From Delphinus delphis (lineage: Eukaryota > Chordata > Mammalia > Artiodactyla > Delphinidae), in the NCBI RefSeq assembly GCF_949987515.2, contig NC_082700.1, positions 33,939,380 through 34,003,379 of the forward strand: a stretch of 64,000 bases of DNA. The letters are read 5' to 3'. A program made the translations under genes and the position numbers. Of the stretch, positions 1 to 10,643 are shown piece by piece; position 1 is the stretch's first letter, and every line of letters begins with the position of its first letter. Below the pieces are notes generated by a model. It was not told where the DNA came from, did no database searches, and saw only the letters and a program-made list of their open reading frames with translations.

Positions 1-660
1 GTATTACAAAGGAATTTACTAGACAGAAAAAGACATAGAGCAAACAGCATGGTTAAAGATGCCCAAGAATAGTAAAGCAAAACACTTTAGGAAAGACAAA
101 TTGCCCAGTAAGGTGAAGGCCAGTGAGGCCATCGAGTAGAATGTTAGGGATGGGTTAATAGCAGTAAAGAAAACCAAGATGTGAGGAGCATGTCTTCCAT
201 ATTAAAACATATGGATGGCAATTAGTAAGGAATTGAGAAAATTTCTGGATGACTATGGTTTCTATTTTTGGTAACTGGGAGTATATTTTTATGGGGGAAA
301 AGTGATAATCTATTGAACTTGATGTGTTTCATATTCCTTTGAGAAATAATTACAAGAGTACTTAGACATACTGGCTAATTTCTGGACAGAGACGAGAATT
401 AGAAATGCAATTATATTTAAAAAAATATCAGCATGGAGAATTAGAAATGCAATTATATTTAAAAAATCAGTATAGACATGGCAGGTGAATCACATACTTA
501 GTAAAATCATCTAAGGATAATGGCTAAAGGGATGAGAAGAGTCAAAGGCAGAAATCTGTATTATAATAATCAAGAGACAGCCATAAGAGACTGAGAAAGA
601 GAAATCAGAGAGGTATGGCTTTAAGGCCAGGAGAGAGAAGAAGAAGGAAGAAGACATTTC
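1..660. other. Unassigned AT-rich sequence, possibly decayed L2
   Basis: There is no gene-like open frame. Purine-rich phrases such as those around 60-200 and 480-650 resemble the antisense of old L2 LINEs, but the match is too weak to draw boundaries. A two-copy tandem duplication sits inside it and is listed separately. Confidence 0.3.
394..473. repeat. Two-copy tandem duplication, about 41-bp unit
   Basis: A unit beginning GAGAATTAGAAATGCAATTA occurs at 394 and again at about 437, each followed by TATTT and a run of A and then ATCAG. The copies differ by a small indel in the A run and one base near the end, which suggests a local slippage or unequal-exchange duplication. Confidence 0.8.
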
Positions 661-683
661 AGTAGGAAATGATGAGTACCTTT

Positions 684-920
684 AGTAGAGTGCTTAGGTG
701 TTAAACATGGTACTAAGCTCTTTACGTACTTTATCTCCTGTCATCCTCCCCACAGACTTCTGAAGTAGTACGTTATGTTCCTAATTTTACAAATGAAGTG
801 AATGAAACAGAAAATTGTTAAATTCGCTTAGTGCCACACATGTCTAGTAAGTGTTAGAGATAAGGTTCAAACTGGTTTCTCTGACTGCAGCACACACTCT
901 TAAATACCCCTCTGTACCAG
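684..920 (-). repeat. MIR SINE, near full length, minus strand
   Basis: In plus-strand order it has the antisense MIR hallmarks: a decayed 'tactaagctctttacgta' block, 'ccacagacttctgaagtag', 'ttttacaaatgaag', 'ccacacatgtctagtaagtg', then 'cactcttaa' near the tRNA-like end. MIR is an ancient mammal-wide tRNA-derived SINE. This copy is heavily diverged and has no visible target-site duplication. Confidence 0.75.
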
Positions 921-1649
921 AATAGATCGAAAGTTGATAATGCCCAAAGCCAAAAAGTAATCTTGTGGAAATTAATCTGAAATCAAGATTTAAAAAGAGG
1001 TCATTAGTTGTAGCACTTAGTAGGAGAAAGTTTGGTGTGTTAGAATGAGAAATCAAATCAATAAAATCTTGGGGAAAAAATTTTAATGTAACTTGAAAGT
1101 AAGCAGGTTATGAAAGAATTTATAAGGCAACTGTGATAGGCAGCAATGATCTGTATAGTTAGACAAAATTTGAACAATAGACTAGTTACTTCATAGTTCA
1201 ATACAAGTTTTCTCGTCTCTGAAATGTAAATAATTCTTAAATGATTTTAGATGGATAAATAAGTAATATACATAAAATCTCCTGTCACTTGGGTGATATA
1301 TAACTTCAAATAATAATATTTGCTGTCCCCTAATGTGTGATTATGCTCTGAAACTTTTGAAGAGTGTGAAGAATGAAACCAGACTCAGCAATATATTGAG
1401 GAGTAGAAAAGAAATATGGTCACAGAGACCATTAACAGAGAGATAAAATGAAGATGGAAACATTGATGTAGCAATGCCTTATAGGAGGCCTGATAGAATA
1501 AAGCTGAATCATATCCTTTAGAAAGATTGGGTTAGATTGATTCCCCTGATGAATTGTTTCTTTCCCTTCCTTTTAACCGCTTTGAATAAAAGGTATTGGA
1601 TCACCTTGCAGTGGAAGTGACATCAGACCAATTTTCAGAATATCTGAAT
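921..1649. other. No gene or repeat recognised
   Basis: AT-rich sequence with stop codons in all frames. I see no repeat I can name and no strong splice or promoter signal. Confidence 0.5.
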
Positions 1650-1709
1650 CAGGGTCTTCTCCTTCTGCCACCAACTAGCAGTGTGACTTTGAGTAAATCA
1701 CTCAATGTT
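1650..1709 (+). repeat. MIR SINE, left half of a copy split by an LTR
   Basis: The 'tctgccaccaactagcagtg' stretch followed by 'tgactttgagtaaatcactc' matches the MIR sense core (CTCTGCCACTTACTAGCTGTG then TGACCTTGGGCAAGT). The sequence breaks at 1709 exactly where an LTR-like element begins, and the rest of the MIR core resumes at about 2072. Confidence 0.65.
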
Positions 1710-2071
1710 TGTTATGGACTGAATGTTTATGTCTCCCCAAAATTCATATGTTGAAGCTCAGTTCCCATTGTGATAGTATTTGGAGATGAAGCCTTTGGGA
1801 GGCAATTATGGTTAAATGAGGTCTTGAGAGTGGAATTAGTGCCTTTATAAAAAGAGGAGATACAGGCTCTCACTCTCTCTCTCTCTCTCCATGTATGCAC
1901 CAAGGAAAGGCCATGTGAAGATATAAACAGGGAAAGAGCCCTCACCAAGAACCTGACCATGCTAGCACCTTGGCTTGGATTCCCAGCCTCCAGAACAGGA
2001 GACATAAATTTTTGTTTTTTAAGCCACCTACTCTATGATATTTCATTATAGCGCTTGAACTGACCTAAACA
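1710..2071 (+). mobile_element. Solo LTR of the ERVL-MaLR type
   Basis: A 362-bp segment runs from TGTTATGGACTGAATG to ...CTAAACA, the TG...CA ends of an LTR. The body has the MaLR phrases 'aaaattcatatgttgaag', 'tttggagatgaagcctttgg', a CT-repeat, 'cccagcctccagaac' and an AATAAA-related 'cataaatt' followed by 'aagccacctactctatg'. Flanking pentamers atgtt (1705-1709) and gtgtc (2072-2076) share the central three bases, so a 5-bp target duplication is possible but decayed. No internal retroviral genes are attached. The exact subfamily (MLT1/MST-like) is not assigned. Confidence 0.75.
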
Positions 2072-2160
2072 GTGTCCCAGGACTTAATTATCCATTTATA
2101 TAATGAGACAGTTAGACTAGAGAACCCTTGAAATCCTTTCCTGTTATTGTGACTTTAATT
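2072..2160 (+). repeat. MIR SINE, right half
   Basis: 'ccatttatataatgagacag' corresponds to the MIR core phrase CCTCATCTGTAAAATGGGGA, in the same orientation as the 1650-1709 fragment. The two halves were one element before the LTR inserted. Confidence 0.55.
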
Positions 2161-2252
2161 TTGAGTGTGCAAAACTGGTTCTTCTTGAATGTGGTACTTG
2201 TCTTCTATTTCTTTGTTTTTAACCCAACACTAATTCTCAAACTTTGGGAAGC

Positions 2253-2271
2253 AAAAAAAAAAAAAAAAAAA
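2253..2271. repeat. Poly(A) run, about 19 bases
   Basis: An uninterrupted A run with no SINE or L1 body recognisable immediately upstream. It may be the relic tail of an old retroposon. Confidence 0.7.
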
Positions 2272-2390
2272 AGTCACAGAAGGCACCCTGTGGGTGTGTG
2301 AAAGTGGTTAGGGAGGGGAACTTTCAATATTTGCTTAGGTAATCCCAGGTGTTTATGGGCAACTATGTATATATCAAGATCAGAGCTTTC

Positions 2391-2480
2391 ATTCTCCTTT
2401 TCTTTTTTCCTTCCTCTTTCTCCCTTCCCCTTTCCTTTCTTCCATTTTTTCTTCTTTCTTTTTCTTTCTTCCTGATTTTC
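2391..2480. repeat. Pyrimidine-rich (CT/TTC) low-complexity tract
   Basis: Nearly continuous C and T over about 90 bases. The Lys/Glu-rich frame on the opposite strand is only a reading of this tract. Confidence 0.85.
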
Positions 2481-2539
2481 TGACTTCCTACCTTTCTTCA
2501 AAACCAGCAAGAGAAGCTATTTCCTTCTCACTGCTCTTC

Positions 2540-3600
2540 TTTTATCCATTATTCACTGCTTAATTGGGAACTTGATTCAGATACAAGTAACATAGAAAAA
2601 TTTTCAAGTAGTAAATAATGAAGATATGCATCATACACAATATTGAATAAAGTATATTTAAATGCAAAGCACTGAAAACTAGGCATATCATCTATTTTAA
2701 TGTTTTGATGATTTGCAAACCTAAGATTCCTTTTCTTTTGTAAAAGCAGAAAATAAAGTATATAAATTGTCTTAATATTCACCTTTTAAAATAAAATATT
2801 TCACTTTTTAAAATCAACTATAAAACCCAGAATTATTTAATTTATAAATCTACTAAACATCTTTGCAATCTATGTGTATAACATGTCCAGGCAAACTGTT
2901 CAAATATTAAACCAGATTTAGCCTTCAGTTCCAGGAAACTATACCATCCAGGTCAGTTTTCAGTGATTAACCATTAATTAATTCACAAAAAGTATCCTGT
3001 TCTACTACTAGCAAGATTCTAAGATTGACACTGAAGATGAAAGCATAAAAATGATGCCAAAATATGATTTCAATTTAGCTAAGATATAGACAAAGCATAA
3101 TGGAGAACACTAACTTCTATAATCTCGACTAGATAGTCATTAAGTAATTAAATGATACTGTCTTTCTAAATATGAAAGGTGTATATAAAACTCCACCTGT
3201 GTCTCCAAATTCTGGGTGAACCTAATTTATATTCTTCCAAGATAAAATAAATAAATAGAAAAAGTAATTCCCTTTTATTCTATATGTTGAAGCAAGATAG
3301 CTGAACCATTTTATGGCCAAAATATTTTAAATAATTTTGCTTATGGCTATTAAATGTTGATTTACTAATGAATTTTTACTTTAAAATTTGTCCATTTTTC
3401 TAAAGAACAGAATAGGAATTCTACAATACATATACTGACATGTAGATTTCTTCACAAGTCATTTGGAAACTTTGAAGGTCAATATCTTACATGACTTTAT
3501 AGATCATTTCCAGTTCTAATTTTATTCTAATTCTAACTGTTCTGTAAACCCCGATACACATACCCTTACACGCACATCCCATACAGGCCTTCACACATGT
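2540..3600. other. No gene or repeat recognised
   Basis: AT-rich, no long frames. A faint antisense-L2 flavour occurs around 2990-3060 but is not strong enough to annotate. Confidence 0.45.
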
Positions 3601-3606
3601 GAAGTT

Positions 3607-3646
3607 ACACATACACACACACACACGCACACACACACACACACAA
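3607..3646. repeat. (CA)n microsatellite
   Basis: Interrupted ACAC... array with single t and g interruptions near its left end; the Cys/Val frame on the other strand is an artefact of it. Confidence 0.9.
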
Positions 3647-3769
3647 AGCCAAACACCTACTTGCACCTTTCTGCCAAAAGAGAATAAGAATATTGAGAAA
3701 TAAAACTTTCCTGACAAAGTTATTTTATTATTTCCAGAAGATAGTATAAACCAAATGTTTTCAGACATT

Positions 3770-4148
3770 TTGATTTGGGGAAGAGTTGTAAAGACACACT
3801 TTTTTTTGTAAAGAAAATAGTAGAAATCACAGTGCCTTTTAGATCTCCTATCCCATTAGCTCTTTTTCCAATTATTTCTTTGGAAGAAAGTCTTAACATA
3901 ATAATGATTTCTGTATCGTGCTGGGGAAAAGTAAGGTTTATGATACAGTGTTAATATGATACAATTGAAATGCTTAATACCATTTCTTATCACATTAACA
4001 CAGAGACAGCATTCCTCTCCTGGTCAGCTTAGTTTCCCCATTGCCTGCAACTATTGGAGATTCATGAATATTTAAACCTTGTGAAAATAAGCACTTGTTG
4101 ACTGTGCTATATAGCTCAAGAGCTGAGGTTGGCTTTTTTTTCCTCCAG
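3770..4148. other. Unassigned sequence upstream of a possible exon
   Basis: No repeat recognised. It ends in the strong pyrimidine tract that forms the acceptor of the exon-like segment listed next. Confidence 0.4.
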
Positions 4149-4308
4149 AAGTTGGATTTTCTCGAGGAAGATTCTTTCACCTGCAGAGAAACACAGCACC
4201 TGAGAGAAAGGGGTAGGCCTTGCCAGGACAGGAGAGAGGATTCTCTGGTATTTTTCTGTCATCCAGTCACTACACAGGGCCAATGTGCTGCAGGCAGCAA
4301 AAGGAGAG
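4149..4308 (+). other. Exon-like segment with matching splice signals (hypothetical)
   Basis: A run of T followed by CCTCCAG ends at 4148, a near-ideal 3' splice site, and GAG|GTATGT lies at 4306-4314, a good 5' splice site. The 160 bp between are GC-richer than the flanks and contain no repeat I recognise. One plus-strand frame (4095-4358, 87 codons) is open across the whole segment, but a minus-strand frame is open too, so coding potential is not established. It could be an exon of a non-coding RNA, a decoy exon, or chance. Confidence 0.25.
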
Positions 4309-4359
4309 GTATGTATGTTCAGAGTTTTCTCTTTCTTCATTGCAAAGCTTCTTGCTAAC

Positions 4360-4750
4360 TTTCTTGCAGTTGTGAATGTAGCAATTTAACAGTTTACTAT
4401 TGATCCCCTAAAGCTGATAGTTTTGTATAAGTACTTTGCATAGACACTAGGCCATTTCCTGTATTTGCCTATGTGATTCTGTATTATATCTGATTCCCCT
4501 TCACAGAAAGAAGAAAATAGCAGTGAATGAATCTGGATTCCACCGTGACTTCTAATTTGTATGTTTTTCTTTTTTGCAAAGTAGACAGGTAAAACATTCA
4601 TTCAATACATAGAAAATGGTACTGGTAGTCATGTAAAAGCAGAGGTATAATTTCTTTTAAAAATGTATTTTCTTTTTGACCAATTATTTTGGTTTTAATA
4701 TGATTTAGAAAAATTTATTATATATTCTGTGTAGGTGGATTCAGCATAGT
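4360..4750. other. No gene or repeat recognised
   Basis: AT-rich filler with no nameable element. Confidence 0.45.
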
Positions 4751-4752
4751 AA

Positions 4753-4830
4753 TGATCATTCAATCAATTCACATTTATTCAGTGATCACAGGCTTTGGAC
4801 ACTGCCTTACACACTGAGCACAATAAACTC
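4753..4830 (-). repeat. L2 LINE 3' end, short fragment
   Basis: 'cattcaatcaattcacattt' then 'attcagtgatcacaggcttt' and 'cactgccttacacactgagc' resemble the antisense of the L2 3' terminus (tgaatgaatcaacaaatatttattgagc type). Short and diverged. Confidence 0.4.
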
Positions 4831-5476
4831 AACATATTTAAAATTTATTAATTTATATCTTTCCACTTTGGAGATATAAAAATTCATATATGCTATCCTT
4901 ATTGGAAAAAACTTTAAATTTTGATATAGTATTTTCCCTATAATTTTCACAGCTTGAACATTCAATCTAAATTTATTAAGTAAAAAGTAAGAATTACTTT
5001 GACTTCTAATTTTAATTATTATATGTTATGGGTCAACAGTAATTTAACATTTATTATATGATGTTAAAATATAAGATTATCATGAATAAATGTAAGTGTC
5101 TATAACAAAATTCTCTATCAATCTGACTTCAATTTTTATGACATTTATTATCTCATATAACAGGAAACCTATCTTCATCAGTTATAATGTGGTTTTCAGT
5201 AGCAATTAAGACAGTCTGTTTCTTTCTTTAAGTTTAATTAGAGAGGAAAAAAAAAAGCCTATCTCCAAACTATACATTATAAATTCTTCCTTAGACTTTA
5301 TTTAGTAAACTCAGTACAAATGCTTACTTATAAACAGCAAAAATGATTAACAGGAGAAAGCCATGTGGTGATTGGCTTAAGCCTGGGTTCCTGAGACAAT
5401 CACTGGGAATAGGGATTTTATTATTGGTTTGTATTCATCCTGGGGTTGGCAATGGAGAGACTACTTGAGTTAAATT
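4831..5476. other. No gene or repeat recognised
   Basis: Very AT-rich, with many TTTATTA and TAAAA runs. Nothing nameable. Confidence 0.45.
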
Positions 5477-5486
5477 TGTGTTCTGC

Positions 5487-5697
5487 GGGCTTCCTTGGTG
5501 GGGCAGTGGTTGGGGGTACGCCTGCCGATGCAGGGGACACGGGTTCGTGCCCCGGTCCGGGAGGATCCCACATGCCGCCGAGCGGCTGGGCCCGTGAGCC
5601 ATGGCCGCTGAGCCTGCGCGTCCGGAGCCTGTGCTCCGCAACAGGAGAGGCCACAACAGTGAGAGGCCCGCGTACTGAAAAAAAAAAAAAAAAAAAA
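5487..5697 (+). mobile_element. CHR-2-type tRNA-Glu SINE
   Basis: Full-length copy from GGGCTTCCTTGGTGGGGCAG to a 19-A tail. The tRNA-Glu-related head carries the RNA polymerase III A-box (around TGGTGGGGCAGTGG) and B-box (GGGTTCGTGCC). The GC-rich body ('gccgagcggctgggcccgtg', 'ctgagcctgcgcgtccggag') is the cetacean-type unit. A perfect 10-bp target duplication TGTGTTCTGC flanks it (5477-5486 and 5698-5707). One of the least diverged copies in the window, so probably among the youngest. Confidence 0.95.
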
Positions 5698-5859
5698 TGT
5701 GTTCTGCTGAGAACAAAGAAGGGAGAAAAAGATCCTGGGTAAGTAAGAACTACTATGTCTTATTTTTAAGATTTTCTTAATTAATAGGTATTTTACTTGG
5801 GAGAGAGACATAGGTAAGTTGTTTAATGGTTATAGAGTTTCAGTTTTTCAAAGTAAAAA

Positions 5860-5990
5860 AGTCCTGGAGATTGGTTGTGCAACAATGTGAACACACTTAA
5901 TACTTCTGAACTGTACAATTAGAAATGGTCAAAATGGTAAATTTTGTCATGCATTTTTAATACAATAAATATTTTTATATCCATTTGTAA
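5860..5990 (+). repeat. L1 3' end of an old (L1M-like) subfamily
   Basis: 'ttgtgcaacaatgtgaacac' followed by 'ctgaactgtacaattagaaa' and 'atggtaaattttgtcatgca' then 'acaataaat' matches the terminal 3'UTR shared by many L1M elements (the 'cactgaattgtacacttaaa' block). Severely 5'-truncated. Confidence 0.7.
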
Positions 5991-6990
5991 AACTATTGGA
6001 GTCATTTAGAGTAACTTAAACTAGTAAGCCATTCTAATTGTGTTTGTGAAATTGCATTTTTAATTCATGTACACATTTTGCTCTTAAGGATATTTTAGTT
6101 CTTATTTTTGTCTCATAGATAATATGAATTATTGCAAACGTTGCTATACTGAATATGACTTACTGTTCTCTGGAAATATATATTACATTAACATGTTAAA
6201 TGTATTGGAGTTAATTGGTTTATCTTGTAATCAAAAGGGAAAAAATAGATGTGGTAGTATACGGCACTAGGGTGACAATACTTTAAACTCACATGTAATT
6301 TAGAAAGCTGTAAATGTACTCCCTTTACACATCTAAAACTACTTTTTTGCATCCTTTCCTCTATAACTATACAAACAACTCTCAACTGTACTATAAGAGA
6401 GTGACTGACTTTTGCTTCTGAAAATTATAGCATAGAAAAGCTTTGATTGTATTTCAAAAAGTGATCCAAAATTAGGATGGATATAAAGAAATTTACAATT
6501 TTGTGACCTGAAAATATCTAATGGATATATAATACTGCAAGACAAAGTTTCAGAGGTTAATGTCCCATAAGAAAATAATTTTAGGACAAAGTAAAGCATG
6601 CAACTTTCCTATTCATGATAAATCTTCTAAAATAAATGTAAAACACTTCTCTTTAAGATAAACATAATTTTACCAGTAACGAGTTGGTCCTTGACAATTT
6701 AATTAGATCATTGTTTTCACATACTCAACTTTTGCCTAACCAGTAAACCAGAATGTTGAAAAGTGAGAGCTGAGTTATATATTATGATTTCCCCTTAACT
6801 AAAATCCTTACTGAATAACCATGTACTTTTAAATATCTGAAACTTAGGGGATTGCCAAGGCAGGAGGTGAAAGGGAGGGGGAGAGGAGACAGATAACTCA
6901 AGGCCACCTGAGTATGCTATTTCAACTCTATTTGGTAAAATAGTGAAGTTATCTTATTTTTATTTCTTCATATTACATTTTTCACAGGGA
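5991..6990. other. No gene or repeat recognised
   Basis: AT-rich; short minus-strand frames at 6188-6385 and 6339-6599 have no recognisable domain. A purine-rich GGAGG/GGGAGGGG patch occurs at 6860-6890. Confidence 0.45.
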
Positions 6991-7046
6991 AAACAATTAT
7001 TTATTTATTTATTTATTTTATTTTTTTTTAACAATTATTTATTTTA
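6991..7046 (-). repeat. (TTTA)n/poly(T) block flanked by a direct repeat
   Basis: AACAATTATTTATTT occurs at 6992 and again at 7030, bracketing a TTTA/poly(T) run. This looks like retroposition of little more than a poly(A) tail on the minus strand, with the direct repeat as target duplication. Confidence 0.6.
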
Positions 7047-7890
7047 AAGAAAGTATTATATACCTGTGGGTATTAACAATATTTTACAAATATAAATTTG
7101 CTGTTTAAAAAGTTAAGGCACAATTTTCTATTTAGTCTCAGAGGTATTAGTAGTCAAGTTGTGAATTTGTTTATTTTTAGAACTGAATTAATAGTGACTT
7201 AGATTCAGGATTATTCAGTTTGTCTATGTGTAAAATAACTTATAAATGGGGAATTTTGTCACCATTTCTTGCCATTAACATGTTCTTATATTTCACTTTT
7301 GATACAGAAGCAATATAGTTTCATCGACACAAACTGACAAGAGAAATGATAGAAAAAAACAAAAGTTACATGACATCAGTGTTTTCCATTTCTCTTTATA
7401 TAAAAATTCTATAAGCTATATAGTCATTATCCTTAAAAGAAACTTTGAAAAGTGATAGAAATGCTAAAATTATCAGTATTAATCCATCCAAATTCTAGGA
7501 AAAGTTAAGAATCCAGATATTTAAACCCAGCACTATAAACTCTCTTTACCCTGAGCATTTGACTATATAGAGCAAACAGCTGTGAAATTGAGTTGTATCT
7601 TTGGCTGTATCAAGAGACAAAGAAGTTAGAGGTAAAACTCAAATTTTGCACAAGAGACAGTCTTACAACATTCCCCACCTTAAGCTGAGACACTGATTTT
7701 CTACAACTTCATGTTAAAAATAACTGGAATTATCAGAACCTCACCAATTACAGCCCTGTCTTCTGTTACCTGAATGGTCCAGGGAACTTCAAATGTTAAA
7801 ATTGGACTCAATATCTCCTGGATATATAGTGCCCAAAAGATTCCAAATGAAGCATGAAATTCCTCTCTGGGAAAAAGTTCTGCTAACCTA
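7047..7890. other. No gene or repeat recognised
   Basis: AT-rich. A 64-codon minus frame at 7701-7895 shows no domain. The right end may already belong to the decayed L1 that follows. Confidence 0.4.
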
Positions 7891-7899
7891 GGCATCAGA

Positions 7900-8740
7900 T
7901 TATCCCATAAACTAATTTTTACACAATGTCTAAACTACAGATTAAAATAACTAGATTTAAAAGAAAATAAGACACAATGAATGAAAACCAGTAAAAAATA
8001 GATAAAAGATACAGTACAAAAACATGAGATAATAAAATTATCAGGTGTATGCTATGAAATAATCAGACTTTTAAAGAGATGGGGAAAATCCTGAAAATAT
8101 TTACAGAGAGCAAGAAACTATTAAAAATGGAATACCAATTTGGAAAATAACCAAATAAAATCTCTGAAAATAGAAAATACAAAAACTGAAATTCAAAACT
8201 ACAGATTAGTCACAACTAGATGAGATTGATTGAGCAGAATTATTGAAGAATACAGAGAGAAAAATATGGAAATACAGAATAGAAAATAAAACATAAAATA
8301 TACTATGAAATGTTATATATCTATTACTATCTTCTGTAATATATTTCTACTGGAGAGAGTAGGATGAGGACTTTGATTAAATATATATATATATAAAATA
8401 CCAGAAATACTATGCCCAATGAATTATATATTTCAAAATAATTTTCAAGCAAACATAATCATACAGTTCACCACTGAGAGAACTACATTAAAGGAAATTA
8501 TAACGGATATATATCAGTGTAAAGGAAAGGGATCCCAAATGGATTATTTGAGGAGTAAGAAGGAATGAAGAGGAAAAACACTGGAATAAATATATGGAAG
8601 AAAAAAAAAAACCAACAAATAAATACTAATTGTATAAAACTACCAAACAAATAAACAAACAAATATTTTTATTATAAAATAGAGAATTAAAATAAATACA
8701 AACATATATAAATTTACAGAGAATAAACTCTTTCAGTATT
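7900..8740 (+). repeat. Decayed L1/HAL1-like fragment, ORF1 region and spacer
   Basis: A-rich plus-strand sequence has phrases typical of old L1 ORF1/5' regions ('gattgattgagcagaattat', 'agaatacagagagaaaaata') followed by the inter-ORF spacer pattern ('agagaactacattaaaggaa', 'agaaggaatgaagaggaaaa'). No open frame survives. HAL1, a half-L1 lacking ORF2, is an alternative. Confidence 0.5.
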
Positions 8741-9557
8741 TCAAAGTAATTATTTTATCAAGAAGGTTAGCAAAGATTTTGATTCAAGTTAGATTTGATA
8801 AGTATTGACTGCATGTTGAAATCCAGATGAGCCATTACAAAATATCAGATTTTCAAATCAAATTCACATCCTTTATCAAGCTTTACTCTTAATTTCAAGA
8901 ATAGAGCTGATCCAGAGGCTCTCACAAAGCAGGGAGAGATCTAGGCATTGAGGTTAACTCCCAAATCTTTTTTTCTCTTATGGGACACCCAGTATCTGGC
9001 CCAGATGGAAAGATTTCTTTAAGTGAGGTACATAAGTTATTACCTCACAATGCTGGAAGTGTTTATGAAATATATCTATTCCATGCTCCCAGTTACGTGA
9101 TACATTCTTAGAGAACAATACACAAATCCATAGATTCTAAAAGGTTCATTACTATAAGTAATCTGTTAGCCTGAGATTCCTGTTTAAAATATTCCATAGA
9201 CAAAGACTTACCTCCTAGAAAATATCATTAATTTATCTACCTAGAGCTGCAGTTATCATGTTGATCAGGAAATTAGGCCAGGCCACCTGCCTGTTTTATT
9301 TTCCCCGTAAGCATCCTTCCAGTAATCTTGGAAGGAATGAATTAGAGGTTAGCTATTTAACTTCTTCCTTTCCATACATGATAACCAATAAAAAATAGAA
9401 GCAAAACACGTAATGTATATTAATAGAAAACACAATATAGAATGGTAACAGAGTAATTATTCCATCCTACCAAAGGCAAGAATGGATAAAAACAGAGGGG
9501 ATGAATAGAAATCACAAAATAAGAAGATAGAATTAAATGTAAATATTGTAATGATTA
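8741..9557. other. No gene or repeat recognised
   Basis: Mixed-composition sequence; nothing nameable. The AAACAAATAAACAAAC run at 8645-8665 is simple repeat at the left edge. Confidence 0.45.
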
Positions 9558-9620
9558 CATGGGATTGGCCAAAAAAGTTCGTTTGGGTTTTCCCAAATGA
9601 ACTTTTTGGTCAATCCAATA
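9558..9620. mobile_element. 63-bp mariner-derived palindrome (MITE-like)
   Basis: The left arm GGATTGGCCAAAAAAGTTCG and the inverse right arm (complement of TTTTTGGTCAATCCAATA) face each other with almost no spacer, giving a nearly perfect snap-back. The arms match the right terminal inverted repeat of the mariner at 20.8-22.3 kb. The right end lies at TA, the mariner target. It can only have been moved by a transposase supplied in trans. Confidence 0.85.
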
Positions 9621-9979
9621 TTAATGTATAGCATGTTCCAATGAAAAGGAAATGATTGTTTGATTAAAAAAATAAAAGCCAGTCATGTTATTTATGAGAA
9701 ATCTGAAATAGAAAAATATAAAAAGGTTTAATGTAACCTTTACCATCAGATAGACATATAAATAATAATTAAAAGAAAGCAGGTTGAAAAACATTGATGA
9801 CATCTAAAACACACTTTATTGCAAAAAGCATTACTAAAAATTAAAGTTACTTCAAAATGATAAAAAGATTCAATCCATCAAGAAACTTTACTGTTTAAAT
9901 TATATGTCTCAATTGAAATAATTAAATCCAGAATCTTATATGTTGATTTTATTATTTATTTTTTGTCATCTCTTCTTGG
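9621..9979. other. No gene or repeat recognised
   Basis: AT-rich; the minus-strand frame of hydrophobic Phe/Tyr/Leu codons is a composition effect. Confidence 0.45.
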
Positions 9980-10050
9980 TCAGGCATTCATTCATTCATT
10001 CATTCATTGAACAAATAATTATTTAATGCCTGCTATGTACCAAGACCATT
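9980..10050 (-). repeat. L2 3' end with (ATTC)n expansion
   Basis: CATTCATTCATTCATTCATTCA leads into 'acaaataattatttaatgcc' and 'tgctatgtaccaagac', the antisense form of the L2 terminus in which the terminal TGAATGAA repeat has expanded. Confidence 0.6.
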
Positions 10051-10558
10051 TTTTCCAGCTTTAGTGAGGTATAATTAATGAATAAAATACTAATATATTT
10101 AAAGTGTTCAAGGTGATGTTTAATATATACATATGTATCACTGAATGATTATTACAATCAAACTAATTAATATATTCATCACCTTACATAATAACATTTT
10201 TTGTGATGAAAACACATAAAATTTACTCTCTTAGTAAATTTCAAGGGTACAAAACATTAACTATAGTCACCATGCTGCACGTTAGGTCTCTAGAACTTAT
10301 TCATCTTAAATTGAAAGCTTGTACATTTTGGTCAACTTTTCTCCATTTCCCTGATCACCATTTTACTCTCTGTTTATGTGAATTCAACTGTTTGTATGTC
10401 TGTTTGTTTTTTAAATAGATTTCCCATATAAGTGATACCATATGGTATTTGTATTTCTCTGTCTGGTTTATTTCACTCAGTGTAATTCCCTCCAGATTAA
10501 TTCATATTGTTGCAAATGGCAAAATTTCCTTCTTTTGGATGACTGAATAACATTCCAT

Positions 10559-10593
<35 letters not shown>

Positions 10594-10599
10594 AATATA

Positions 10600-10640
<41 letters not shown>
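10559..10640. repeat. Compound (TG)n(TA)n microsatellite inside L1
   Basis: Replaces the 'ccattgtatatatgtacca' segment that ordinary L1 copies have here (compare 25104-25122), so it grew from L1's own short TA/TG motif. Confidence 0.9.

Positions 10641-10643
<3 letters not shown>

Noticed and set aside
2274..2510. Lys/Glu-rich minus-strand frame
   Set aside because: A reading of a pyrimidine-rich low-complexity tract.
5487..5570. Possible tRNA-Glu gene
   Set aside because: The tRNA-like head with A- and B-boxes is part of a SINE; it lacks a complete cloverleaf and recurs with the SINE body each time.
5435..5811. Overlapping frames of about 70-113 codons on both strands
   Set aside because: They are translations of a CHR SINE (recurring PADAGDTGSCPGP-type reading) that reappear at every SINE in the window; not genes.
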